A stretch of DNA of 8,894 nt from Acidimicrobiaceae bacterium (GTDB lineage: Bacteria; Actinomycetota; Acidimicrobiia; Acidimicrobiales; Palsa-688), in the NCBI GenBank assembly GCA_003156795.1, contig PMHU01000154.1, positions 1 through 8,894 of the forward strand, written 5' to 3'. The notes under the pieces were generated by a model. The model saw only the letters and a list, made by a program, of their open reading frames with translations. It was not told the origin of the DNA and did no database searches. Of this stretch, positions 1-7,201 are shown one piece after another. Made by a program: the position numbers and the translations under genes. Numbering within the stretch: position 1 is the stretch's first letter; each line of letters starts with the position of its first letter.

Positions 1-272
1 ACCCGAACGTGCGGACCTCACGAAGTACGGGCCGCGGAGATCGAACCCCGAACGGGCGCTGCCACGCGAGAAGCACGTGCTACCCCTAGGAGCGGATATC
101 GCGCAGCCGTCGATGCGGCGGACACTCCCTGACCCCTCAGCGCGAGGCTCCTAGCGTCAGAGCCCTTTACTACCGCTCAGAGAGCGGCCACCTGCCGACC
201 GGTAGCGGCCAGAGGCGGCTGCGGTGCGGGGTGCGCTAATCCTCGTGCCGTATCGGGCTACCGTGGCTTTCG
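1..272. other. Non-coding upstream region with small inverted repeats
   Basis: No convincing coding frame is seen here. The stretch holds a degenerate tRNA-like segment on the minus strand (about 30-105, treated under findings). It also holds an 8-bp inverted repeat with arms 86-93 and 147-154, and a perfect 6-bp hairpin with a 3-nt loop at 173-187 (CCGCTC/GAGCGG). The hairpin has no T-run on either side, so it is not a typical intrinsic terminator. The promoter of the esterase at 273 should lie here, but I cannot name convincing -10/-35 boxes. Confidence 0.5.
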
Positions 273-1046
273 TTGCTGGTAGCGCCACACACGATCGAGG
301 TGGGCGGAGCCCGGCGCCAACTGCTGGTGGCGGCGCCGGCCGGCGCCCCGACCGCCATCATCGTGGTCATGCACGGAAGCACCTCGACACCCGAGCACCA
401 GGTCCGCCTGAGCCGAATGGCTCGTTTGGCCGAGCAGGGTGCGGTGGTGGCTTTCCCGCAAGGATCGATTCCGTCGCGGGCTGGATGGGAGTGGGACCTG
501 CACGGCGACGTCGCCTTCCTCGATGCCGCCGTCGACTACCTCGGTGAGACCTTCGACGCCATAGCGGTGCCCCTGTGTGTCAGCGGGATGTCCGGCGGGG
601 CGCGCATGGCCAGCCGGTTCTCCTCGACGGGTCGCAACCCGGTGCAGGTCCTGGGTGCGGTGGCGGGGCTGCGGATGCCCGTGGTCGAACGGCTCGACCA
701 TCCCGTGCGAGTCGTCGCCTTCCACGGGACGCGCGACAGGATCAACCCCTACGGCGGCGGTCCCACGGCACGCTGGAGCGAAAGCGTGATCGACGCGGCG
801 TCGGCCTGGGCCCGGGCTGACGGCCATTCCCCCGAACCCGAGCGCACCGAGATCACGCCCTCGCTAACCCGGCTCTCCTACGGACCCTTGGACGACCCCG
901 GCGCGGTGACCCTATGGGTCTGCGACGGAGCCGGACACACGTGGCCGGGGACCCGACTTACGCTCGGGCTCCGGCTCTTCCTGGGCAAGGTGTCCTACGA
1001 CGGGGACGCCACAGCCGAGATCTGGCGCGCGCTCAGCGCCGCCTGA
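273..1046 (+). CDS. PHB depolymerase/feruloyl esterase-type alpha/beta-hydrolase
   Basis: A 257-residue serine hydrolase of the poly(3-hydroxybutyrate) depolymerase / LpqC-like esterase family. The family cleaves ester bonds in polyhydroxyalkanoates, feruloyl esters and related compounds; the substrate here is unknown. The full catalytic set is visible. An MHG oxyanion-type motif lies at residues 33-35, the nucleophile elbow GMSGG has Ser107, the HGTRD motif gives Asp155, and GAGHTWPG gives His222. These are in the order and spacing of the family. TTG at 273 is the only start codon between the upstream in-frame stop (237) and the conserved HTIEVGG strand, but no good ribosome binding site precedes it. 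No signal peptide or lipobox is seen, so the enzyme looks cytoplasmic, unlike secreted PHB depolymerases and the lipoprotein LpqC. It converges with the M48 gene. The family assignment is firm and the substrate is not. Confidence 0.85.
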   Translation: MLVAPHTIEVGGARRQLLVAAPAGAPTAIIVVMHGSTSTPEHQVRLSRMARLAEQGAVVAFPQGSIPSRAGWEWDLHGDVAFLDAAVDYLGETFDAIAVPLCVSGMSGGARMASRFSSTGRNPVQVLGAVAGLRMPVVERLDHPVRVVAFHGTRDRINPYGGGPTARWSESVIDAASAWARADGHSPEPERTEITPSLTRLSYGPLDDPGAVTLWVCDGAGHTWPGTRLTLGLRLFLGKVSYDGDATAEIWRALSAA

Positions 1047-1191
1047 ACGGCGGCTGTCAGCGGACGCCCCAAACCCGATTCTTCCCCCGTGGCCAGACCG
1101 GTCACCCTGCTCGCGGTCGAGAAGACCTGCTCGAGTTTGACGCTGCAGAACGACAGCACATCCAGATACCTGTTCCTTAGGCCGAGCCGGA

Positions 1192-1232
1192 CGGATTCGA
1201 TCTGGGTGCCGGTGCCAAGCTGGCCGAATCCG
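1192..1232. terminator. Possible bidirectional stem-loop between convergent genes
   Basis: An 8-bp perfect inverted repeat (arms 1192-1199 and 1225-1232) lies between the convergent esterase and M48 genes. Its position suits a shared transcription end. The 25-nt loop is long and no T-run follows on either strand, so it is a weak candidate and may be coincidence. Confidence 0.25.
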
Positions 1233-1252
1233 GGGCGGTCGTCGTGCTGTTG

Positions 1253-3052
1253 TTAGGTGCTGGCGAGGGCTTCTTCGGTTAGTGCTTGGAGTTGTTGGGG
1301 TGTCCGGTTGGTGGCGTAGTCGTCCATGCCGACGCGGAATGGTCCGACGACTGTTGACATTTCGGAGTATCCGCCCCCGGTGGTGCATGTGCATTGGGGA
1401 AGCATGAAGGTTCCGAGCGGGTCGGGGGTGATGGTTGGGTTCTGGTGTTCTTCGCAGCGGACCTCGTAGATCCGCTGGTTGTAGGCGATCGCCTGTGCGG
1501 CTGTGTCGAATTGTTCGACGGTGGTTATTTCGTATACCAGGTCGGGGCTGGTTCCGAGTGACGCGGTGGCGACGTTGTTCAAGCCGGGGTCGTGTTGGCC
1601 GAGCGCCGGATCTATAGATGTGTTGTGCTGGGCGGCTGTTTGATCGGAGACGTATACGCCTACCGCAGACGAGGCGAAGTTAGCGGCCCGGATCCGGTTC
1701 GCGATGACTGTGGCCACCGACTGGGCGTCGGTGATCGTCAGACCGCTGAACACGGTGCTGGCTTCGGTGCTTAGGTTTGGCGGGGCGATACACGCGGCGG
1801 GGATGGTCGGGTTCGCTTCTCGTCTTAGCCGGGCGTCTGTCCTGAAGTGGGCAACGATGATCAGGGAGGCGGCCACAAGGGCGATCGCGGGAGCGATCGC
1901 GGTGGCGATGGCAGCGATTGTGGGCTGTCGGGGGGCGGGTGCTGGCGGTCCGGTCCACCCGGGCGGTGGGTAGTTCCAGTAGTTCGGCGCCGTGGTGGTC
2001 GCTCCCGGCGGTGGCTGGGGGGGAGGCCAGCCGGGAAGGACGTAACTCGGATCAGTCAGGCGGTTCGACTCGACCGGTTTATCGACCGGTCCGTGGCCGA
2101 ATGATGTGGCGGGACTTGGTTCGCTGGCGGAGAAGCCTTGGGATCGGGTGATGTCTTGTAGAGCGGATATCCGCTCCGACATAGGAGGGTGTGTCGGAAA
2201 CCGCCACGACAGGGGTGACAGCAACCATCTCCACGGAGGCGATCCGTGCACGAGGAGTCGGGCTTCTTCACCGAACGACTGAGCAATCTGCAACGCCCCG
2301 GCGAGGCCTGCTGGGTCGCCGGCCAACAGGGCTCCTTCGCTATCGGCTCGACGTTCTAGCGGTCGGTTTAACCACGACAGTGCCACCTGACTAGCAAGAA
2401 AGGTCACCAAGTAGCCGGCCAGAAAGATCGGGAGAATCACTTGTCCGGCGTCGGCGAGAGCAAAGGCGGTGCCGCCTGCCACTCCGATCAGCAGCGCCGT
2501 CCACACTCGCAACTTGGCCCATTTCAAGTCCCGTCGACTGATGTGAACTATCTCGTGAGCCAAGATCGCTCGAAGTTGGCGGTCGTCTACGCGTGACATG
2601 AAGACGCTGGACAGCACCAGGCGAAGAGATCCTGGACCTTGGCGCACGCTGGCCGCTCTGAGGGTGTCGTCCCGGAGAACGACTTTCGGGACGGCGCATC
2701 TCGCCCGAGCACACAGTTCGAGAAGCGGAGGAACCACGCGACGAGCCAAATCCTCGCTGTACACGGTTCCGCCGGTGAACTTCCGCACCCGTATCATCGC
2801 CAACGTCAGCTCGAGGTAGACCAATGCCGACAAGAACCCGACCACCCGTTGGCCATACCACGATCCCAGAATCGACCAGATGGCTAGTACCACGAAATAT
2901 GCTGAGTTCCACCACAACCGAGTCGTCGATCGGGCCGGGGCGCTCGGTGGCTGAAACTCCACAGAACCGAATAGAACTGGCTGGACTGCTCGACCGCGAA
3001 ACCCACGGGTCACGGAGCCGCCATCCAGATCTTGTCGAACCTCAGACGACAC
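1253..3052 (-). CDS. Membrane M48 (HtpX-like) zinc protease with C-terminal outer domain
   Basis: A 599-residue integral membrane metalloprotease. M48/HtpX enzymes degrade damaged membrane proteins. The zinc site is complete: HEIVH at residues 166-170 and the third ligand Glu233 in ERRAD, followed by the family's HPP-x-SER motif around 288-293. Hydrophobic segments lie at about 48-65, 68-88, 183-200 and 204-226, the usual HtpX layout. The protein then continues well beyond the roughly 290-300 residues of HtpX: a proline-rich linker (about 339-376), a fifth membrane segment (379-402), and a 197-residue C-terminal domain with Cys421, 533, 554 and 556 that I do not recognise. Topology would place this domain outside if the zinc site faces the cytoplasm. 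I chose GTG at 3052 because GGAGG lies 7 nt upstream. A TTG ten codons earlier (3082) has a purine run touching the start and is less likely. Third-position base use changes near residue 298, suggesting a fusion (see findings). Confidence 0.9.
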   Translation of the reverse strand: MSSEVRQDLDGGSVTRGFRGRAVQPVLFGSVEFQPPSAPARSTTRLWWNSAYFVVLAIWSILGSWYGQRVVGFLSALVYLELTLAMIRVRKFTGGTVYSEDLARRVVPPLLELCARARCAVPKVVLRDDTLRAASVRQGPGSLRLVLSSVFMSRVDDRQLRAILAHEIVHISRRDLKWAKLRVWTALLIGVAGGTAFALADAGQVILPIFLAGYLVTFLASQVALSWLNRPLERRADSEGALLAGDPAGLAGALQIAQSFGEEARLLVHGSPPWRWLLSPLSWRFPTHPPMSERISALQDITRSQGFSASEPSPATSFGHGPVDKPVESNRLTDPSYVLPGWPPPQPPPGATTTAPNYWNYPPPGWTGPPAPAPRQPTIAAIATAIAPAIALVAASLIIVAHFRTDARLRREANPTIPAACIAPPNLSTEASTVFSGLTITDAQSVATVIANRIRAANFASSAVGVYVSDQTAAQHNTSIDPALGQHDPGLNNVATASLGTSPDLVYEITTVEQFDTAAQAIAYNQRIYEVRCEEHQNPTITPDPLGTFMLPQCTCTTGGGYSEMSTVVGPFRVGMDDYATNRTPQQLQALTEEALAST

Positions 3053-3059
3053 GACAGCA

Positions 3060-3064
3060 CCTCC
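3060..3064 (-). promoter_or_regulatory. Shine-Dalgarno that sets the M48 start
   Basis: GGAGG on the minus strand, 7 nt before the GTG at 3052. This spacing is ideal and favours that start over the upstream TTG at 3082. Confidence 0.7.
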
Positions 3065-3215
3065 CTCGCCTGGCAGCAGCAACCTTCCTGGCGAAATCCC
3101 ACCGCACTACTGACGTGGGCTCGACCCTGCGAGATCCTTGGTTGACTCGTTCCCTCGACGAATGGAACGACTCTGCTCTGATATCGGCACCAAACGTCGC
3201 TGCTTGACGCAGATT

Positions 3216-3282
3216 GCGCACTCACCCAGTTACGTTGCAAACCCAGTTCGTATCTCGGCAGTGCCGACTCGGGTGAGTTCGC
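3216..3282. repeat. Nested inverted repeat after the reductase remnant
   Basis: Arms 3216-3227 and 3271-3282 pair at 11 of 12 positions, and the right arm touches the stop codon of the reductase remnant. Inside lies a second 5-bp hairpin (3256-3260/3262-3266) with a single-base loop. An 8-bp direct repeat ACCCAGTT occurs at 3224-3231 and 3241-3248. The structure lies between the end of the 3283-7201 minus-strand cluster and the M48 start. It could be a transcription end without a T-run, or an operator for the M48 gene. Confidence 0.5.
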
Positions 3283-3603
3283 TTATATGAGCTTGTAGAC
3301 GATGTGGGTCGCCAGCGGCGATGTGGCTGCCTCGACGGCCTCTGCGTGGAACTCGGGCACATCGTCGAATATTCGTTCGCCATCTCGCAGTACCACCGCG
3401 ACTATGTCGAGAACGAGTTCGTTCAGGCAGCGGGCTGGCAACGCTTGGCGGACGGCGCTTGCCCCACCTGCGATGTCGATTGGACGGTCGTCGGCCGCTT
3501 CGGTAAGGGCAGTCTCGAAGCCGTCGACGAAGTAGAAGGTCGTCCCACCTTCCATGTCGATTTTGTGTGGGTGGCGGTGCTCGCTAGACGCAACGCTGTG
3601 CAC
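3283..3603 (-). pseudogene. C-terminal remnant of a RibD_C/DHFR-like reductase
   Basis: The open frame of 106 codons reads as the C-terminal half of the RibD C-terminal/dihydrofolate-reductase-like family, NADPH-dependent reductases of about 180-200 residues common in actinobacteria. Family landmarks are present in order: EGGTTFYFVDG at 18-28, the cofactor-loop motif GGASAVRQ at 46-53, the strand-turn segment from NELVLDIVAVVL to GERIFDD at 61-81, and the closing SPLATHIVYKL at 95-105. The N-terminal half, with the first strand and the substrate-side residues, is absent. Upstream the frame runs into the end of the lipoprotein gene (stop at 3623), so the front was lost by deletion or rearrangement. 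A GTG at 3603 could start translation but has only a weak ribosome binding site. The remaining frame has no internal stop, so the loss may be recent, or the product may be retained in truncated form. Activity is unlikely. Confidence 0.75.
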
Positions 3604-3622
3604 GACGGCGGTTGAGTTGCCC

Positions 3623-4216
3623 TCAGTCGTTCTCGACTGTGTAGTCCCAGTAGCCGACCACGTGCTTGTGGTCCGGGGCCCATTGCATCATGCCCTCGCC
3701 GACCAGTTCGTAGGAACGGAGCATAAAGGTGAGCGTCTCGCCGGGGTGGAGGACGGGCGGCGGCGGGTGCTCGCCGGGGACGAGCCCCATGAGGAACACG
3801 GCGCCGAGATGGTCTACGGAGTGGAAGTCGGCTATCGAGACGGGCACGTCGGCGGTGGCGTCCTTCATTGTCACGGTCCAAGTGCACGTGGTGGCGTCAG
3901 GCTGGTAGGGCAGGCCCTCACCAGGGACGATCGGGCCGCTGACGGTGATCGACACGTCGAACGCCTCGGTCTTCACATCGATCGGAAGGCCTTCGACTTG
4001 GAGTGCTGGCTTGGCCATGGTGCCGACTAGCGCGGCGTCGACGTCGGGGCTGAGGGTCTTCTTCGGTAGGAAGGACGGATACTTGGAGCTGCCCCCGCCG
4101 CAACCGGCAAGGGCGAGTACGGAAGCGGCGGTCAGCAGCATGGCAATGGCGCGGCCGAGGCCGGACCCGAAGGTCCGACCCCACTGACTCTTGGCCGCTC
4201 TAACAGCGGGGTACAT
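3623..4216 (-). CDS. Predicted lipoprotein partnered with the phosphoesterase
   Basis: A 197-residue exported lipoprotein of unknown function. A basic n-region (about 1-22), a hydrophobic stretch (23-37) and a lipobox L36-A37-G38-C39 predict cleavage before Cys39 and lipid anchoring on the outer face of the membrane. A flexible GGGSS linker follows. The mature part alternates short hydrophobic strands (FDVSITVSG at about 86-94, CTWTVTM at 111-117, TLTFMLRSYELVG at 151-163, and a C-terminal HVVGYWDYTV). This looks like a small Ig-like beta-sandwich, as in DUF4352/MPT63-type proteins; that is an inference from pattern only. A PPPPVLHPGE stretch at 141-150 is notable. The gene begins 18 nt after the phosphoesterase stop, with AGAGGA about 12 nt before the ATG. 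Co-transcription and possible translational coupling are therefore likely, and it may anchor or assist the phosphoesterase. Confidence 0.85.
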   Translation of the reverse strand: MYPAVRAAKSQWGRTFGSGLGRAIAMLLTAASVLALAGCGGGSSKYPSFLPKKTLSPDVDAALVGTMAKPALQVEGLPIDVKTEAFDVSITVSGPIVPGEGLPYQPDATTCTWTVTMKDATADVPVSIADFHSVDHLGAVFLMGLVPGEHPPPPVLHPGETLTFMLRSYELVGEGMMQWAPDHKHVVGYWDYTVEND

Positions 4217-4234
4217 CGGCTAGTACGATCCTCT

Positions 4235-7201
4235 CTAGCCGTTGCGTCCGCTGGCGCCGTTTGCGCCTGGGATCCCGGGGGACCCGTTGCCCCCGTCGCC
4301 GCCATTGCCGCCTGGCGTGGAACCGACGCCCTTGCCCCCGTTGCCCCCATTGCCGCCGTTGCCGCCCGTACCGTTGCACGGTGGGGTGTCGTACGGCGAC
4401 GTCTGGTCGCCTGTCGTCGTCAACCAGAGCCCCGGCGCCCATTCTTCGGGTGGGCAAGCACCGTTGCCGCCGGCGCCACCGGAGCCACCCGAGCCGGCTG
4501 CGGTGGTTCCCTTGCCACCGTTGCCGCCCGGGCCGCCGCTGCTCCCGCAACCGGCCGCGCCACCGGTGCCGGCGGCGCCGCCAAATCCGCCGCCGCCCGG
4601 CTTACCGTTGAGACCCGCGTATCCAAGCTTGGTGTGCGCGGGGCAGTACAACGTTCCCGAGCCGGTGCCTGCCACCGCCTTGTAGCCGGGGGGCGTGGCC
4701 GCCACCGTGTACGACTGGGCGGTGAACACGTCGGGTCCGAAGGCGGCGAGACCCGGTTGGGCGGCGTAGCCGAGGTGGCCCTCGCCGTCGAGACCGCCAC
4801 AGACCGTGCCGGCGACCAGCGGCGTGTCGGCGTTGCTTGGTTCCGTGCAGGACTGCCCGGTCAGGAGCAGGTCCTCCATCGTGCGTAACGCGCTGTAGTG
4901 GTTGTAGTAGGTGCTCGACACGGTGCCTGGCTTGATGAGCGGGCTGATCAACACGGTTCCGGTGTCGCCCCCGCCTGGCGTGAAGTCGGTGGGATCGTAA
5001 AGCGGGTCCGCGGTGGCGCATCCGCTGGTCGTTGCTGCCTCGCTGCCGCTCGGGCAGGAGGTGGTGCCGACGGTCGATGTCGCGCCTTCGGCGCCCAGGG
5101 TCACGTTGCCGTCGAAACCGTTCGGCATAGAGACAGGCTGGCCGCTGTCGTTGAGTAGCTGGTAGGTGCCGATCCACGGCTTGGCATAGTTGTTCGACGC
5201 CGTGGTGGTGCTGGCGTTGCCAGCCAGGGCGACCGGTCCTGTGTCGCTGACGGCGCCGACGAAGGTGTCGGGTGGGATCGTGTTGCCGTTGGCGTCGGTG
5301 CCCGAGACGAGGCGGCCGGTGTCGTCGGCGTTGATCTTTGAGTCGGTCGCAAGGCTCGATCCTGGAGAGACGAGAGCCGGTTCTGTGGTTGTGCCGGGCG
5401 AGCCGCTCAAGTAGGGGCTCTCGCCGGCAAGGCCGGTGGGACGGTCGATGAAGCCCGATGCACCGGGTCCGGGCTGAAGCTGCTGGCCCGAGCTGTTGGT
5501 CACCTCGGGGTCGTTGGGCCCGGTTGGCTCGGTGCTCACGTTGTGGCCGTTGATGTTCTCGCCCGCGGCGTCGGCCAGGGCTCCGTAGGCGCCGTAGAGG
5601 GAGTCAGCACCCGGGTAGGACGTACCCGCACTGCCGTAGGTCGGCTGGTCGGCTGGGGCCGAGAACGTGCTGCTGTCACCGGGGGCTGGCACGTTGTTGA
5701 AGCTGTTGCCGATCGTAAACGGAGGGTTGGCCTCGTCGAAGGTGATGTCGATTAGGCCGCCGTCTTTGAACGCCGCGGACTGCTCGATCAGCGGGATGTA
5801 GTACCGCAGGAACAAGTCGGACGCGTACAGCCCACCGGTGTAGTTGGCGGGGGTCGTCGCCTCCGGGTCGTAGGCAGGCAGTCCGGACGGGGTGTAGTTC
5901 GGCGATCCGTTGGCGTTGAAAGCGCCGGACAAGTTGTTGCCCTGGCATGTCGCGTCGTGGGCGTCGCTGCAGTTATCCGGTGTGATCCAGTTGAAGGCCG
6001 GGACCTCGTTGGAGGGAAGTGTTAGGTCGTGGGCCAGGCCATAGGTGGGGTCGTCCAGGTTGGTCACGTGGTTGGCGTCACAGTTGGTGTCAGTGGCTCC
6101 GCTAGTCGGCGCGCCAGGCCCGTCATACTCCGGCGTGGTCGGCTCGTTGAGGGCCGGCTGCGCCGGGTAGGAAACCGTGCTCTGGGTGCCGGAAGACTCG
6201 CCGGTAAGTGCCGTGAACCATCCCGTCGGGAAATGCTTGCCCACATACTGGTCGGCTGGGTCGCCATTGCCGCCAGCGTTGGCCGGCTGAGCGCCAGTGA
6301 AGCTCGTCACGTCGCCGCTCGGGGCAACCAGGTTCGTCGGGTTGACGACCGGATCGGCGGTCGATGTGCCGGGATAGCCACACGCCCCGTCGTCGCGACC
6401 GGGCACGGTGTCGGTGATCCCCGGGGTGGAGCCGGTCACATAGGTCGGCGACCCGACGGGCTGGGCGCCGCCGAGGTCCTGGGCGTAAGCCTTCCACCCG
6501 ACGCCAGCGGCGTTGTACTGGTTGAACACGGTCGCGATATCGGTCGGGTATACGCAGCCGTTGCTACCCAGCGCAGCGTCGACCCCGCCGTGAACCTCAA
6601 GCTGGCCGTAGTTGCCGTTGCCCGCGCCGGTTGGATTCGGGGGGTTGGTGTTCGTCCCGCTCCCGTCGGTCGTATGGTCGGTGTCCGTGGTCGTGCCGAC
6701 CGTGCCCGTGGTAATGATCCCGCTGTTGGCATTGGTCATGTTCCCCGTCGTCGAGCAGTCGTCCTGAACTGCGTACGAGGGGGCCTGGCCGGACACCAGC
6801 GAGATGTAGTTGTCCATGCTGAAATGGCCGGTGCCGTAATAGTTAGTGAGCAACGCGCCCTGCTGGGGAAGCGTCTGCCAAAGGTAGCTGTTCTGATTGA
6901 GCCCGCTGAAGGTCTCGTCGTAGGACTTGTTCTCCTCGATGATCAGCCAGATGTGCTTGATGCCGTCGACCGGTGTGCCGGTGGATGAAATGACGCATTG
7001 CGCCTCAGATGCAGAGCCACCAGTCGGTATCTGCAACGTGCTCCCCTCTGGACAGCTCGTCGGAGGCGGGCTGGCCGAGACTGACGCAGCCTCCGATATC
7101 GCTATCGGGATACCCGCCCCAATGAACGCGGACATTCCGACAGCAGCGAACATCGCCCACTTCCGCAGACGATGACGTTTGGTCAGATCTGAGATTTGCA
7201 T
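4235..7201 (-). CDS. Secreted phosphoesterase with Gly-rich repeat tail
   Basis: A 988-residue exported enzyme of the phosphoesterase family (PF04185: acid phosphatases and phospholipase C-like proteins), which hydrolyses phosphomonoesters or phosphodiesters with bound metals. It has a basic n-region (RHRLRK) and a hydrophobic core at about 17-39, then the enzyme domain. Signatures in order are IEENKSYDETFSG at 88-100 (family ENxSFDxxFG), TGHFSMDNY at 124-132, NWITPDNCSDAHD at 404-416, DITFDE at 485-490 (metal-binding Asp/Glu) and NHYSALRTMEDL at 767-778. Thr/Ser/Gly/Pro-rich insertions make the domain about twice the size of simple family members. Residues about 865-988 are a Gly-rich tail with GGN triplets and a collagen-like end (GSPGIPGANGASG), interrupted by a Trp/Pro segment at 916-942 with a Cys at each end. 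ATG at 7201 is chosen because it supplies the basic n-region, although no clear ribosome binding site precedes it. Metal and substrate are not predictable. Confidence 0.9.
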   Translation of the reverse strand: MQISDLTKRHRLRKWAMFAAVGMSAFIGAGIPIAISEAASVSASPPPTSCPEGSTLQIPTGGSASEAQCVISSTGTPVDGIKHIWLIIEENKSYDETFSGLNQNSYLWQTLPQQGALLTNYYGTGHFSMDNYISLVSGQAPSYAVQDDCSTTGNMTNANSGIITTGTVGTTTDTDHTTDGSGTNTNPPNPTGAGNGNYGQLEVHGGVDAALGSNGCVYPTDIATVFNQYNAAGVGWKAYAQDLGGAQPVGSPTYVTGSTPGITDTVPGRDDGACGYPGTSTADPVVNPTNLVAPSGDVTSFTGAQPANAGGNGDPADQYVGKHFPTGWFTALTGESSGTQSTVSYPAQPALNEPTTPEYDGPGAPTSGATDTNCDANHVTNLDDPTYGLAHDLTLPSNEVPAFNWITPDNCSDAHDATCQGNNLSGAFNANGSPNYTPSGLPAYDPEATTPANYTGGLYASDLFLRYYIPLIEQSAAFKDGGLIDITFDEANPPFTIGNSFNNVPAPGDSSTFSAPADQPTYGSAGTSYPGADSLYGAYGALADAAGENINGHNVSTEPTGPNDPEVTNSSGQQLQPGPGASGFIDRPTGLAGESPYLSGSPGTTTEPALVSPGSSLATDSKINADDTGRLVSGTDANGNTIPPDTFVGAVSDTGPVALAGNASTTTASNNYAKPWIGTYQLLNDSGQPVSMPNGFDGNVTLGAEGATSTVGTTSCPSGSEAATTSGCATADPLYDPTDFTPGGGDTGTVLISPLIKPGTVSSTYYNHYSALRTMEDLLLTGQSCTEPSNADTPLVAGTVCGGLDGEGHLGYAAQPGLAAFGPDVFTAQSYTVAATPPGYKAVAGTGSGTLYCPAHTKLGYAGLNGKPGGGGFGGAAGTGGAAGCGSSGGPGGNGGKGTTAAGSGGSGGAGGNGACPPEEWAPGLWLTTTGDQTSPYDTPPCNGTGGNGGNGGNGGKGVGSTPGGNGGDGGNGSPGIPGANGASGRNG
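4332..4367 (-). repeat. 9-bp tandem repeat coding Gly-Gly-Asn/Lys units
   Basis: Four head-to-tail 9-bp units (4332-4340, 4341-4349, 4350-4358, 4359-4367) in the phosphoesterase tail, differing only at synonymous or last-residue positions. They encode three GGN units and one GGK. Similar imperfect units recur in two clusters up to about 4610. Such repeats change in length by strand slippage. Confidence 0.8.

Noticed and set aside
90..100. 11-mer GAGCGGATATC shared with 2161-2171
   Set aside because: Several shared 11-mers are expected by chance in a window of this size.
3304..3615. Plus-strand frame that looks protein-like
   Set aside because: It is the exact antisense of the reductase remnant, whose family motifs are clear on the minus strand.
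3554..4030. Plus-strand open frame opposite the lipoprotein
   Set aside because: The minus strand has a signal peptide, a lipobox and operon spacing; the plus frame has none of these and no ribosome binding site.
4238..4610. True PE_PGRS protein
   Set aside because: There is no PE domain; the N-terminus is a signal peptide followed by a phosphoesterase domain, so only the tail resembles PGRS.
6029..6988. Long plus-strand open frame of 319 codons
   Set aside because: It is antisense to the conserved phosphoesterase domain, its composition is Arg/Gly/Val-rich without motifs, and such frames are expected opposite high-GC genes.
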